Shown here: positions 1-7,427 of the stretch, one piece after another
Numbering within the stretch: the first letter of the stretch is position 1
Layout of the letters: the number at the start of each line of letters is the position of its first letter
Virus record (IMG/VR): IMGVR_UViG_3300022752_000458
Coordinates: 1 to 21,263 of that record
From: a virus
Direction: 5' to 3' (one strand)
DNA length: 21,263 nucleotides
Notes under the pieces: model-generated
The model's database searches: none
What the model saw: only the letters and a program-made list of their open reading frames with translations
What the model was told of the DNA's origin: nothing
Position numbers and translations under genes: made by a program

Positions 1-1638
1 TTCTACCGAGACATTGATCTGGGTGAGCCGGTGATGAGCCACACGGACGTTGAGAAGAAGAAAGCTGAGGAGCAAGGCTATTCAGTTACTGACGACGATC
101 GGTATCAGGTGTATGAGATTCAGGTGGACTGGAACCTCAAAGGGTATGAGGACGAAGATGAAGTAGCTGTCCCCTACATCGTGACAATCGACAAGGGTAC
201 ACAAGAGGTTCTGGCAATCTATCGCAACTGGGAGCAAGATGATGAGAACTACCAAAAGCGTCAGCATCTGGTGCAGTATGACTATATCCCTGGGTTCGGG
301 GCGTATGGCATGGGTCTTATCCACATTATTGGTGGTTACGCCCGTGCTGGCACAAGTCTTATCCGGCAGTTGGTAGATGCAGGCACTTTAAGCAATTTGC
401 CGGGCGGCTTGAAATCTAGGGGTTTAAGGGTTAAGGGAGACGATACCCCGATCGCCCCAGGAGAGTTCAGAGATGTGGATGTCCCCTCTGGGAGCATCAA
501 GGATAACATCATGACTCTGCCTTACAAAGAGCCAAGCCAAGTATTGATGGGCCTGCTCAACCAAATCACTGATGAAGGCCGACGGCTGGGTTCTATTGCT
601 GACATGAAGGTCAGTGACATGAGTGCTCAGGCTCCTGTTGGTACGACGCTGGCGTTGCTTGAGCGGCAGTTAAAGATCATGGGTGCTGTGCAGGCGCGGG
701 TACACAACTCGATGAAGCAGGAGTTCAAGATACTCAAGGCCATCATCAGGGATAACACTCCGAGCCAGTATGACTATGAACCTGAGTCAGGAGATGCGTC
801 TGCTAAGCAAGAAGACTATGACATGGTGGAGGTCATTCCAGTCAGTGACCCCAACAGCAGCACGATGGCTCAGCGGATCATGCAGTATCAAGCTGTGATT
901 CAGTTGGCTCAGCAAGCTCCTCAGATATACAACCTGCCTAACTTGCACAGACAGATGATTGAGGTACTGGGGGTTAAGAATGCGGAGAAGTTAGTTCCGA
1001 TTGAAGATGATCAGACCCCGCGTGACCCGATCAGTGAGAACATGGCGTTCCTGAACGGAGAGCCAACCAAGGCGTTTATCTACCAGGATCATGACGCACA
1101 CATTGCGACGCACTCGACGTTTATGCAGGACCCGATGATCATGCAACAGATGGGGCAGAACCCGATGGCGCAGCAGATGATGGGGGCGATCCAGGCTCAC
1201 ATTGCTGAGCACTTGGCGTATCTGTACCGCAAGAAGATTGAGGAACAGTTGGGTGTGGCTTTGCCCAAGCCTAATGCACAGTTGCCTGAAGATGTAGAAG
1301 TCCAGTTGTCACAGCTTGTAGCGCAGGCGTCTACTCAGTTGCTCCAGCAGAACATGGCTATGGCACAGCAGCAGAAGAACCAGGAGTTGGCAAAAGACCC
1401 GATCCTCCAGATGCAGCAGGCTGAGTTGCAGATCAAGCAGCAAGAAGCTCAGACTCGGGCGCAGAAAATGAAGGCTGATATTCAGTTGAACCAGCAGAAA
1501 CTCCAGCTAGAGCAGGCCCGTGTTGCAGCCGACTTGCAGAAAGAAAACACTCGTGTCACCGCACAAGAACGGCAAGCTGACAAGAAGATAAAGCTTGATG
1601 CTGTTAAGCACATCACTACCTCAAGAGGGAATAAATGA
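1..1638 (+). CDS. Portal protein, C-terminal part (5' end outside window)
   Basis: The frame is open from base 1, so the visible 545 residues are the C-terminal part of a larger protein and the GTG at 31 is not a true start. The central stretch fits the portal (head-tail connector) of podoviruses: it contains FRDVDVPSGSIKDNIMTLPY and then a region ending in SAQAPVGTTLALLERQLKIM. A portal forms the ring at the capsid vertex through which DNA is packaged and ejected. The last 130 or so residues are Gln/Ala-rich, charged and predicted helical. That resembles the long helical barrel at the C-terminus of P22-type portals, which is an inference from composition. The position upstream of scaffold and capsid genes agrees. 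The exact portal family is not proven. Confidence 0.85.
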   Translation, partial: FYRDIDLGEPVMSHTDVEKKKAEEQGYSVTDDDRYQVYEIQVDWNLKGYEDEDEVAVPYIVTIDKGTQEVLAIYRNWEQDDENYQKRQHLVQYDYIPGFGAYGMGLIHIIGGYARAGTSLIRQLVDAGTLSNLPGGLKSRGLRVKGDDTPIAPGEFRDVDVPSGSIKDNIMTLPYKEPSQVLMGLLNQITDEGRRLGSIADMKVSDMSAQAPVGTTLALLERQLKIMGAVQARVHNSMKQEFKILKAIIRDNTPSQYDYEPESGDASAKQEDYDMVEVIPVSDPNSSTMAQRIMQYQAVIQLAQQAPQIYNLPNLHRQMIEVLGVKNAEKLVPIEDDQTPRDPISENMAFLNGEPTKAFIYQDHDAHIATHSTFMQDPMIMQQMGQNPMAQQMMGAIQAHIAEHLAYLYRKKIEEQLGVALPKPNAQLPEDVEVQLSQLVAQASTQLLQQNMAMAQQQKNQELAKDPILQMQQAELQIKQQEAQTRAQKMKADIQLNQQKLQLEQARVAADLQKENTRVTAQERQADKKIKLDAVKHITTSRGNK

Positions 1639-1826
1639 CAGAAATAGAGTTTTTAAAGAAACAAAACGACGAGTACCGCCAGCAGGCGGTAGACAGGCTT
1701 TGTACGGGCGCAGCTAAAGACTATGCCGAGTACCGAGAGTTGGTGGGGGTGATTCGAGGTCTTGACCACGCCAACTTAACACTTCAAGACTTCGCTAAAC
1801 GAATGGAGCAATTAGACAATGAGTGA
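1635..1826 (+). CDS. Small hypothetical protein (63 aa)
   Basis: The start overlaps the portal stop in an ATGA junction and the 3' end overlaps the next gene by 8 bases, so it is probably translationally coupled. The product is charged and mostly helical, with no membrane segment or recognisable motif. The middle region (AAKDYAEYRELVGVIRGL) looks like an amphipathic helix. It may be a small head-assembly factor or chaperonin partner, but the sequence gives no function. Confidence 0.7.
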   Translation: MTEIEFLKKQNDEYRQQAVDRLCTGAAKDYAEYRELVGVIRGLDHANLTLQDFAKRMEQLDNE

Positions 1827-2220
1827 AATCCTCGTAAGCCAAGACGGTGCAACATCAACTGTCCTTCCCGAAACGGCTGAAGAGAAAGCACGGCAGGTTC
1901 CCGATCCCGCCACCTTCCATCTTCTGTGTGTTTTACCTGAAATCGATGAGTCCTACGACAGCGGCATAGTGAAAGCTAGTCAGACGCTGCACTACGAGGA
2001 GGTCCTCTCCCCTGTGTTGTATGTCGTCAAGATGGGACCTGATGCGTACAAAGATGAAAAGCGTTTCCCCAGTGGTGCGTCATGCAAGACAGGGGACTTT
2101 GTGTTGGTTAGACCCAACACCGGTACACGGATCAAGATTCATGGCAAAGAGTTCCGCATCATCAACGATGACTCGGTCGAAGCTGTGGTTCAAGACCCGC
2201 GTGGTATTTCCCGTGCATAA
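1819..2220 (+). CDS. GroES-like phage co-chaperonin
   Basis: Residues 33-126 follow the GroES/Cpn10 layout. A first beta-strand (FHLLCVLPEIDE) is followed by a mobile-loop-like stretch near 48-63, a strand with GPDAYKDEKRFPSGASCKTG that matches the Cpn10 pattern before the conserved 'GD.V', and then GDFVLVRPNTGTRIKIHGKE and a final strand NDDSVEAVV. It has about 30 extra N-terminal residues compared with bacterial GroES. In T4 and related phages such proteins (gp31) replace host GroES so that GroEL can fold the major capsid protein. The location between portal and scaffold genes supports the same role here. The mobile loop lacks the standard hydrophobic tripeptide, as is usual in divergent phage versions. 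The gene overlaps its upstream neighbour by 8 bases. Confidence 0.82.
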   Translation: MSEILVSQDGATSTVLPETAEEKARQVPDPATFHLLCVLPEIDESYDSGIVKASQTLHYEEVLSPVLYVVKMGPDAYKDEKRFPSGASCKTGDFVLVRPNTGTRIKIHGKEFRIINDDSVEAVVQDPRGISRA

Positions 2221-2230
2221 GGAGTAACTC

Positions 2231-3202
2231 ATGGCCGAATTTGAAAAGACTACGTTCGAGTTTCCGGACGAAAAGGAAGAGGCTGAAGCAAAGGCGGCAA
2301 AGGACTTGGAAGAGTCTGGAGTCTCTATAAGCGAGCCTGAGATAGAAATCGTTGACGATACACCCGCACAGGACAGAGGCCGTAAGCCCCTGGACACCCC
2401 CCCTGATGAGGTGACGGACGAGGAACTGTCTAAATACAGCGACAAGCGACTCAAGGAGCGATTGGCTCACTTGGGGCGTGGCTATCACGATGAACGCCGG
2501 GCAAAAGAGGCGGCTTTCCGTGAAAAAGAAGAGGCTTTGCGGTTGGCGCAGACGGTCGTAGATGAGAATAAAAAGCTCAAAGGATCGTTGAATACTAACC
2601 AAGAAGCACTACTTGAGCAGGCTAAACGGGTTGTTGCCAACGAAGTTGAGACAGCCAAGCGTGCTTACAAAGAAGCGTATGAGTCTGGAGACTCTGACAG
2701 GCTTGTGGAAGCCCAGGAAAACCTGACCACCGCCAAGATTCGTGCGGACAAGGTAAGTAATTTTAAAGCTACCCCTTTACAAACGGATGATGTTGAGGTA
2801 CAAACTACACCAATCACGCGGGAAGCACCGTCTGATCCTAAAGTGGATGCTTGGCAAGCTAAGAATCCATGGTTCGGAAAAGACCGGCTAATGACCAGCT
2901 ATGCTCTCGCGTTGCATGAAAAGCTGGTTTTGGAAGATGGTGTTGACCCTACTTCGGATGAGTACTACAAGAGACTCAACGGAGAGATTCGCCAAAGGTT
3001 CTCGGATAAATTTGCGTCCGATGATCCCGCTGAAGCTAACTCTTCTCAGCGCCCGAAAGCAAATGTTGTTGCACCCGCAACGCGCAGCACTGCATCTAAA
3101 AAAATCGTGCTCAGCCCGTCGCAGGTGAATATCGCCAAGCGGCTTGGAATTCCTTTGGAACTCTATGCTCGTAAGGTTGCGGAAGAAATGAGGAAAACAT
3201 GA
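2231..3202 (+). CDS. Capsid scaffolding/assembly protein
   Basis: This 323-residue protein is very acidic at the N-terminus (about 1-75). It has a long Lys/Glu/Ala-rich coiled-coil region at about 80-175 and a variable linker. A conserved-looking block follows with WQAKNPWFGKDRLM and SDEYYKRLNGEIRQRF, and the C-terminus is basic and helical (RLGIPLELYARKVAEEMRKT). This arrangement, lying just upstream of the capsid gene, is typical of podovirus scaffolding proteins, which shape the procapsid and then leave. The NPWFG block is one I associate with phage capsid-assembly proteins. The start has a GGAG Shine-Dalgarno at 2221-2224, six bases upstream. The stop overlaps the next start as ATGA. Confidence 0.75.
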   Translation: MAEFEKTTFEFPDEKEEAEAKAAKDLEESGVSISEPEIEIVDDTPAQDRGRKPLDTPPDEVTDEELSKYSDKRLKERLAHLGRGYHDERRAKEAAFREKEEALRLAQTVVDENKKLKGSLNTNQEALLEQAKRVVANEVETAKRAYKEAYESGDSDRLVEAQENLTTAKIRADKVSNFKATPLQTDDVEVQTTPITREAPSDPKVDAWQAKNPWFGKDRLMTSYALALHEKLVLEDGVDPTSDEYYKRLNGEIRQRFSDKFASDDPAEANSSQRPKANVVAPATRSTASKKIVLSPSQVNIAKRLGIPLELYARKVAEEMRKT

Positions 3203-3666
3203 CTGAACAGACTAGAACCAATCGTATTGCAGAATCTCGCGCTCGTGAAGTGCGCCCAATAACCAAATGGGCACCCGCTGAACTTCTACCCGAAGTTGAC
3301 GAAGAGCCGGGCTATGCGTTTCGCTGGATTCGTACCAGCATGATGGGTCAAGCTGATGCCAAGAATGTATCTTCAAAATTCCGCGAGGGCTGGGAGCCTG
3401 TGAAGGCTTCGGATCACCCTGAGGCGCAGCTTTTTGCCGAACCCAATAGTCGGTTTAAAGATGCGATCGAAGTAGGTGGACTCATCCTCTGTAAAACCCC
3501 GGTGGAGTTTGTCGGTCAGCGTAGTCAGTTTTTCCAAAATATTACTGATTCGCAAATTGATTCGGTAGACAACACCTACATGCGCGAGAGCGATGCCCGT
3601 ATGCCGCTGTTTAATGAGCGCCGCTCAACAGTGACTAAGGGACGAGCTTTCGGTTCTGGTTCTTAA
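3199..3666 (+). CDS. Conserved hypothetical head-region protein (155 aa)
   Basis: The gene overlaps the scaffold stop by four bases (ATGA). The N-terminus is basic (RTNRIAESRAREVRPITKW). It is followed by a globular region with alternating hydrophobic residues (EVGGLILCKTPVEFVGQRSQ) and a polar C-terminus rich in Arg, Ser and Gly. There is no signal peptide or membrane segment. Proteins of this type sit just before the capsid genes in related uncultured podoviruses (from memory), so a virion or assembly role is likely. A specific function is not visible. Confidence 0.7.
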   Translation: MTEQTRTNRIAESRAREVRPITKWAPAELLPEVDEEPGYAFRWIRTSMMGQADAKNVSSKFREGWEPVKASDHPEAQLFAEPNSRFKDAIEVGGLILCKTPVEFVGQRSQFFQNITDSQIDSVDNTYMRESDARMPLFNERRSTVTKGRAFGSGS

Positions 3667-3683
3667 TCTTTAGGAGTCTTTCA

Positions 3684-4280
3684 ATGGCTTACCCCACTGT
3701 CTCCGCACCCTATGGCCTAAAGCCTGTCAATCGTATTGACGGCATGCCATACGCTGGTGCTATTCGACAGATTCCCGTTGCCGCTTCTTTTGGTACTGCT
3801 ATCTTCTCTGGAGATACGGTTCAAATCGACAGCACCGGCTATCTGATTCTCTCAACCACCACCAACTCTGGCACTATTGTTGGCGTAGTTGTTGGCGGTC
3901 AATATGTGAACTCTAGCGGCCAAACCGTTCAGAGCCAATATATTCCCGCTTCAATCAGCACGACTAGCAACTATGCTTATGCGTATGTTGTGGATGACCC
4001 CATGGCCCTGTTCAAGGTCGCCGTTGTGTCTTCTGGCACTACCATGAGTTCCGCTGGACGGACTGTTGTCGGCACTAACTTGGCTCTGGTTCTCAACGCT
4101 GGCAGCACTACCACTGGTAATTCTGCTTACGCTGTGACCCTGACCGGTGCTGGTACGACCGCTACCATCCCAATCCGTGTGATCGACGTTGTGCCTGAGA
4201 CCGCCACTGCTGCCGACACTTACACTGAACTCTTGGTGAAGATCAACACTCACCAATACAACAACACCACTGGTGTTTAA
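3684..4280 (+). CDS. Putative capsid decoration/structural protein
   Basis: The product has 198 residues rich in Thr, Ser, Ala, Gly and Val, with many short alternating hydrophobic stretches that suggest an all-beta fold. It begins with a conserved-looking APYGLKPVNRIDG and continues through a GDTVQ...GY...IVGVVVGGQYVN pattern and VVDDPMALFKV. Such proteins are often encoded directly before the major capsid gene and may coat or cement the capsid. That is an inference from position and composition. It could instead be a minor head protein. An AGGAG Shine-Dalgarno precedes the ATG. Confidence 0.68.
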   Translation: MAYPTVSAPYGLKPVNRIDGMPYAGAIRQIPVAASFGTAIFSGDTVQIDSTGYLILSTTTNSGTIVGVVVGGQYVNSSGQTVQSQYIPASISTTSNYAYAYVVDDPMALFKVAVVSSGTTMSSAGRTVVGTNLALVLNAGSTTTGNSAYAVTLTGAGTTATIPIRVIDVVPETATAADTYTELLVKINTHQYNNTTGV

Positions 4281-4290
4281 GGAGTAAGAA

Positions 4291-5199
4291 ATGGCAATTT
4301 CACGCGCACAACTACTTAAAGAACTGCTCCCCGGCCTGAACGCTTTGTTCGGCTTGCAGTATGCGACCTACCCTGAAGAGCACAAAGAAATCTACGAAAC
4401 CGAGACTTCTGAGCGTTCCTTTGAGGAAGAGACCAAACTGTCGGGCTTCTCTGCCGCACCGGTCAAGAACGAAGGTTCTGCGATCCAGTACGACAACGCC
4501 CAGGAAGCATGGACTGCTCGCTACAACCATGAAACCATCGCAATGGGCTTCGCCATCACGGAAGAAGCAGTGGAAGACAACTTGTATGACTCGTTGTCCA
4601 GCCGCTACACCAAATCGCTGGCTCGCGGTATGGCTTACACCAAACAGGTCAAAGCTGCCTTTGTGTTGAACAATGCGTTCAACACCACGGTGACTTACGG
4701 TGACGGCGTGAGCTTATGCTCTACCGCCCACCCGTTGATCTCTGGTGGAACCAACAGCAATCGCCCGGCTACCGCCGCTGACTTGAATGAGACTTCGTTG
4801 GAAAACGCAGTTATTCAGATCGCTGCATGGACGGACGAGCGTGGCCTGTTGATCGCAGCCAAGCCCAAGAAGTTGATTGTTCCTCCTGCTCTGATGTTCG
4901 TTGCAACTCGTCTCTTGGAGACCGAATTGCGTGTTGGCACGACCGACAACGACATCAACGCGTTGAAGAACAACGGCTCTATCCCCCAGGGCTACTGTGT
5001 CAACCACTACCTGACCGACACCAATGCGTGGTTCCTGTCTACCGACGTGCCTAACGGGCTGAAGCACTTTGTGCGTATGCCTTTGGACACCAAGATGGAT
5101 GGTGACTTCGACACTGGTAACGTCCGTTACAAGGCCCGTGAGCGTTATAGCTTCGGCGTGTCAGACCCCTTGGGTATCTTCGGGTCCCCTGGCGCTTGA
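4291..5199 (+). CDS. Major capsid protein (HK97 fold, Mu gpT-like)
   Basis: The 302-residue product reads as a major head subunit of the Mu gpT-like branch of the HK97 fold. The N-terminal arm contains FEEETKLSGFSAAPVKNEGS. An E-loop-like region with YNHETIAMGFAITEEAVEDN follows, and then a long helix with SLARGMAYTKQVKAAFVLNN. The A-domain region has the usual 'STAHPL' segment and KPKKLIVPPALMFVATRLLE. The C-terminal part (VRYKARERYSFGVSDPLGIF) is the conserved P-domain strand and ending. Length is normal for the family. An AAGGAG site lies just upstream, and a strong terminator directly follows the stop, as expected for the most abundant late product. Confidence 0.88.
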   Translation: MAISRAQLLKELLPGLNALFGLQYATYPEEHKEIYETETSERSFEEETKLSGFSAAPVKNEGSAIQYDNAQEAWTARYNHETIAMGFAITEEAVEDNLYDSLSSRYTKSLARGMAYTKQVKAAFVLNNAFNTTVTYGDGVSLCSTAHPLISGGTNSNRPATAADLNETSLENAVIQIAAWTDERGLLIAAKPKKLIVPPALMFVATRLLETELRVGTTDNDINALKNNGSIPQGYCVNHYLTDTNAWFLSTDVPNGLKHFVRMPLDTKMDGDFDTGNVRYKARERYSFGVSDPLGIFGSPGA

Positions 5200-5207
5200 T
5201 GAAACTG

Positions 5208-5236
5208 AAAAAGGGGCCTTGTGCCCCTTTTTCTTT
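5208..5236 (+). terminator. Intrinsic terminator after the capsid gene
   Basis: Arms 5208-5217 (AAAAAGGGGC) and 5223-5232 (GCCCCTTTTT) pair perfectly over 10 bp around the five-base loop CTTGT. The run of T continues after the stem (CTTTT to 5237). It begins nine bases after the capsid stop, so it should end or strongly reduce transcription from the head genes. The following genes would depend on readthrough or a new promoter. Confidence 0.9.
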
Positions 5237-5247
5237 TAGTGTATATT
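5219..5247 (+). promoter_or_regulatory. Weak candidate sigma70-type promoter
   Basis: TATATT at 5242-5247 matches five of six bases of the -10 consensus. TTGTGC at 5219-5224, with a 17-base spacer, matches only the first three bases of the -35 consensus and overlaps the terminator. It would restart transcription upstream of the structured RNA element. The evidence is weak, and phage late promoters may follow other rules. Confidence 0.2.
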
Positions 5248-5256
5248 GCATTTATT

Positions 5257-5324
5257 CCGGGAAAACCGGTGTATCAAACAGTCCCGGCTGACTGTCATGC
5301 AAGATTGATACGCCTTAACGCATG
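5257..5324 (+). ncRNA. Structured RNA element with two possible pseudoknots, downstream of the capsid gene
   Basis: Hand pairing gives an outer stem 5268-5277 with 5305-5314 (10 pairs, one G-U) stacked on an inner stem 5278-5282 with 5291-5295 (5 pairs). The hairpin loop 5283-5290 is CCCGGCTG and a nine-base bulge CATGCAAGA lies at 5296-5304. CCGGG at 5257-5261 is complementary to loop bases 5283-5287. Bulge CATGC (5296-5300) is complementary to GCATG at 5320-5324, which touches the GGAG Shine-Dalgarno (5324-5327) of the next gene. CCGG 5257-5260 could instead pair with 5266-5269, which excludes the end of the outer stem. I recall a metagenomic RNA class named Mu-gpT-DE found downstream of gpT-like capsid genes, and this location would fit. 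The identity is unverified. Confidence 0.65.
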
Positions 5325-5335
5325 GAGAATTGATT

Positions 5336-5860
5336 ATGGGTTTCGCTACTCACCTTGGCCCCTGGCTGTTGGGCACTGTTCGTAACACCACCGGCACCAC
5401 TGTCGGTACTATGGAAAACTGCGGCGCAACCGTTGTTTCTCAAACCTTCAAAAAGAACTACACCGGTCAAGCTGCTTCAGCTACTACCGACACCATTTGT
5501 GTGCTGCCTGCTGGCGCTCAAATCCTTGAAATCAACATTGACACCATTGTTGCGTTTACAGGTTCAACCGCCGCCAACGTCAGCATTGGGGATGGCACTA
5601 CCGCCGCTTTGTACTGGGCCGCTACAGATGTGACTTCTGCTGGCCGTGCGGCTATCAGCAACGCAGCCGCCAAATTGGGCGCATGGTGTGGCGCAGCTTC
5701 TACTGCATCCCCCAACGGGATTGGTATTGGCGCAACGGACGTTAAAGTGATTGCCACAATGACTCCCACTGTGGCTGCTGTTACCGCTGGTACTGTGCAG
5801 TACACCATCGTGTATGTGGTTGCCGACTCTAACGGTACGCAGTTTCCAGCATCCGCTTAA
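5336..5860 (+). CDS. Putative virion protein, Ala/Gly/Thr-rich (174 aa)
   Basis: ATG at 5336 is chosen over an in-frame TTG at 5330 because GGAG at 5324-5327 is spaced eight bases from the ATG. The product is rich in Ala, Thr, Gly and Val and has no membrane segment. Segments such as ICVLPAGAQILEINIDTIV and VKVIATMTPTVAAVTAGTVQ suggest beta-strands of a capsid-surface or fibre-like protein. It is the first gene after the terminator and RNA element, so that element may control it. Its function is not recognised. A second small protein of similar composition follows. Confidence 0.7.
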   Translation: MGFATHLGPWLLGTVRNTTGTTVGTMENCGATVVSQTFKKNYTGQAASATTDTICVLPAGAQILEINIDTIVAFTGSTAANVSIGDGTTAALYWAATDVTSAGRAAISNAAAKLGAWCGAASTASPNGIGIGATDVKVIATMTPTVAAVTAGTVQYTIVYVVADSNGTQFPASA

Positions 5861-5868
5861 TTGATCCA

Positions 5869-5884
5869 GGGGGCTTCGGCCCCC
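5869..5884 (+). other. Intergenic GC hairpin with UUCG tetraloop
   Basis: GGGGGC (5869-5874) pairs perfectly with GCCCCC (5879-5884) around TTCG. UUCG loops closed by C-G pairs are unusually stable in RNA. No T-run follows, so this is more likely an mRNA-stabilising or processing hairpin, or a weak attenuator, than a full terminator. The Shine-Dalgarno of the next gene (AGGAG near 5892) lies just after it. Confidence 0.6.
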
Positions 5885-5903
5885 GCTTCACAGGAGATTA
5901 ATT

Positions 5904-6185
5904 ATGGCAATGCAAACAGACGTTAAGTCAGCGGCTGCGGCTGCTGGAGCGACTACTACTATCTTTGGTGGGCCCGCCCGCATTAAAGGTATATCAATCA
6001 GTTACTCAACGGGCGCAACGGTTGTATTAAATGACGGAACAGGCGGGACAGCTATGTTTTCATTCACTGCGCCAGCGGCGGCGGGTTCTATCTACATTCT
6101 GTTCCCTGGAGAAGGTATTAAATGTAATACCAACATCTCCGCAGTGGTAGGCGCAACAACAACCGCAGTGGTGTTCTATGGCTGA
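5904..6185 (+). CDS. Small putative virion protein (93 aa)
   Basis: The N-terminus is Ala-rich (VKSAAAAAGATTTIFGGPAR). It is followed by alternating hydrophobic strands (IKGISISYSTGATVVLNDGT and SIYILFPGEGIKC), which suggests a compact beta protein. The pattern resembles small capsid-surface or decoration-type proteins, but I do not recognise a family. The gene overlaps the glycosyltransferase gene by eight bases, so the two are probably coupled. Confidence 0.68.
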   Translation: MAMQTDVKSAAAAAGATTTIFGGPARIKGISISYSTGATVVLNDGTGGTAMFSFTAPAAAGSIYILFPGEGIKCNTNISAVVGATTTAVVFYG

Positions 6186-6921
6186 TAAGAGCTTCAACTT
6201 GGTGGGACGCAAGCTTATGATTGCGATCCCTTGTTACGATGGTAAGGTCAACATCAAGACCTGCTTTGCCATAGCGCAACTTGTCCCCAAGTTGGACAAG
6301 ATGGGTGTCCAGATTCATCTGGTGCACCTGTCTGGCTGCTCAATCATCACCAAGGCTCGGAACAAGCTGGTGATGAACTTCATGGACTCAGACTGCACTG
6401 ATCTGCTGTTTGTAGACGCTGATGTGGTCATCAATGTGGACGCTGTAACCCGCTTGCTGGCTCTGTCTACAGACCGGGACATTGTGGCTGGGACGTACCC
6501 CCGCAGGGCAGCAGATGCCAAGTTCTTCCTAGACTTCTATCTGGATAAACACAACCAGTTGGAGTTTGACGAGAACGGCCTAATGCGGGTTGAGAGCGTG
6601 GCAACCGGGTTCATGTTAATCCGCCGCCATGTCATTGAGTCCCTGATCGCAGCTCACCCTGAGTGGAAGTACAAAGGCGACGGCGACGGCGCAGATGAGT
6701 ACGCGGTCTTTGACTTTGCTATTGTCAATGGAGAGTACATTGGGGAAGACTACCTGTTCTGCCGCAGGGCCAGAGAGCACGGGTACAAGATTTACCTCGA
6801 CCCAATGATCAGCTTGCCGCACATCGGCACACAAGAATTCACCCGTAACTTTGAGCAAGACGCTTTGCAACCACTCCTCAAGGAGCATGCAAAACCGCAC
6901 TTGAAAGTAGCAAATGGCTAA
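6178..6921 (+). CDS. Glycosyltransferase, GT-A fold (GT2-like)
   Basis: The 247-residue protein opens with a Rossmann-like strand (LMIAIPCYDG, 13-22). A helix with ITKARNKLV follows, then the strand DLLFVDADV, whose Asp-Ala-Asp at 80-82 fits the metal/nucleotide-sugar site of GT-A enzymes. Further on come AGTYPRR and VATGFMLIRR, and then GEDYLFCRRAREHGYKIYLD with Glu-Asp at 190-191, the usual position of the catalytic base. His 215 in LPHIG matches the late metal-binding His of the family. It should transfer a sugar to an unknown acceptor, such as a virion protein, DNA or host polysaccharide. Placement directly after the head genes favours a virion target, but this is an inference. Confidence 0.82.
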   Translation: MADKSFNLVGRKLMIAIPCYDGKVNIKTCFAIAQLVPKLDKMGVQIHLVHLSGCSIITKARNKLVMNFMDSDCTDLLFVDADVVINVDAVTRLLALSTDRDIVAGTYPRRAADAKFFLDFYLDKHNQLEFDENGLMRVESVATGFMLIRRHVIESLIAAHPEWKYKGDGDGADEYAVFDFAIVNGEYIGEDYLFCRRAREHGYKIYLDPMISLPHIGTQEFTRNFEQDALQPLLKEHAKPHLKVANG

Positions 6922-7168
6922 GTCACCAGCATGGCAACGCAAAGAAGGCAAATCGGAGAAGGGCGGCTTGAACGCCAAAGGCCGAGCTTCCTACAACAAA
7001 GCCAATCCCGGCAAGCCGGGCTTGAAAGCACCGCAGCCCGAGGGCGGCAGCAGGCGCGACTCTTTCTGTGCAAGGATGACTGGGATGAAGAAAAAGCTCA
7101 CATCCGAGAAGACAGCCAAAGACCCAAACAGCCGGATTAACAAGAGCCTTCGGGCTTGGAAGTGTTGA
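6914..7168 (+). CDS. Small basic conserved phage protein (DUF6321-like)
   Basis: The 84-residue product is strongly basic and Lys/Gly/Ser-rich. It starts with AWQRKEGKSEKGGLNAKGRA and continues with PEGGSRRDSFCARMTGMKKK and DPNSRINKSLRAWKC. This pattern (WQRKEGK...GGLN.KGR.SYN...RR.SF..R) is one I associate with a widespread small protein of marine and freshwater phages, named DUF6321 as I recall. The charge suggests nucleic-acid or capsid-interior binding, but no function is proven. It overlaps the glycosyltransferase gene by eight bases. Confidence 0.75.
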   Translation: MAKSPAWQRKEGKSEKGGLNAKGRASYNKANPGKPGLKAPQPEGGSRRDSFCARMTGMKKKLTSEKTAKDPNSRINKSLRAWKC

Positions 7169-7169
7169 G

Positions 7170-7418
7170 ATGGAACTGATGATATGGAATCTCTTGCTGA
7201 CTACATTGCTCGGGTTGCTAGGTTGGAATCTGAGGGAGAAGTCAGCAGAGTTGGCAAGGATCACAATCCTTCTGAACAAGACTCGGGAAGAGCTTCCCAA
7301 AGAGTACGTGACGAAGGTAGACTTGCACACGGATATCAACAGAATAATGGACAGGTTGGACAGGTTAGAGAACAAAATTGACCTGTATATGAAAGAACAA
7401 CGCAGTGCTATTAGCTAA
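7170..7418 (+). CDS. Single-TM coiled-coil protein (82 aa)
   Basis: One hydrophobic N-terminal helix at about 4-20 (MIWNLLLTTLLGLLGW) is followed by a long charged heptad-like region to the end (INRIMDRLDRLENKIDLYMK). The topology, a short N-terminal anchor followed by a coiled coil, resembles i-spanins and other small phage membrane proteins. It is far from the lysis genes, however, and no partner lipoprotein is visible. It could also be a virion-ejection or superinfection factor. The start lies one base after the upstream stop. Confidence 0.7.
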   Translation: MELMIWNLLLTTLLGLLGWNLREKSAELARITILLNKTREELPKEYVTKVDLHTDINRIMDRLDRLENKIDLYMKEQRSAIS

Positions 7419-7427
7419 GGAGCAATC

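Noticed and set aside
5330-5335. TTG at 5330 as the start of the gene after the RNA element
   Set aside because: It is only two bases from the GGAG; ATG at 5336 has normal spacing.
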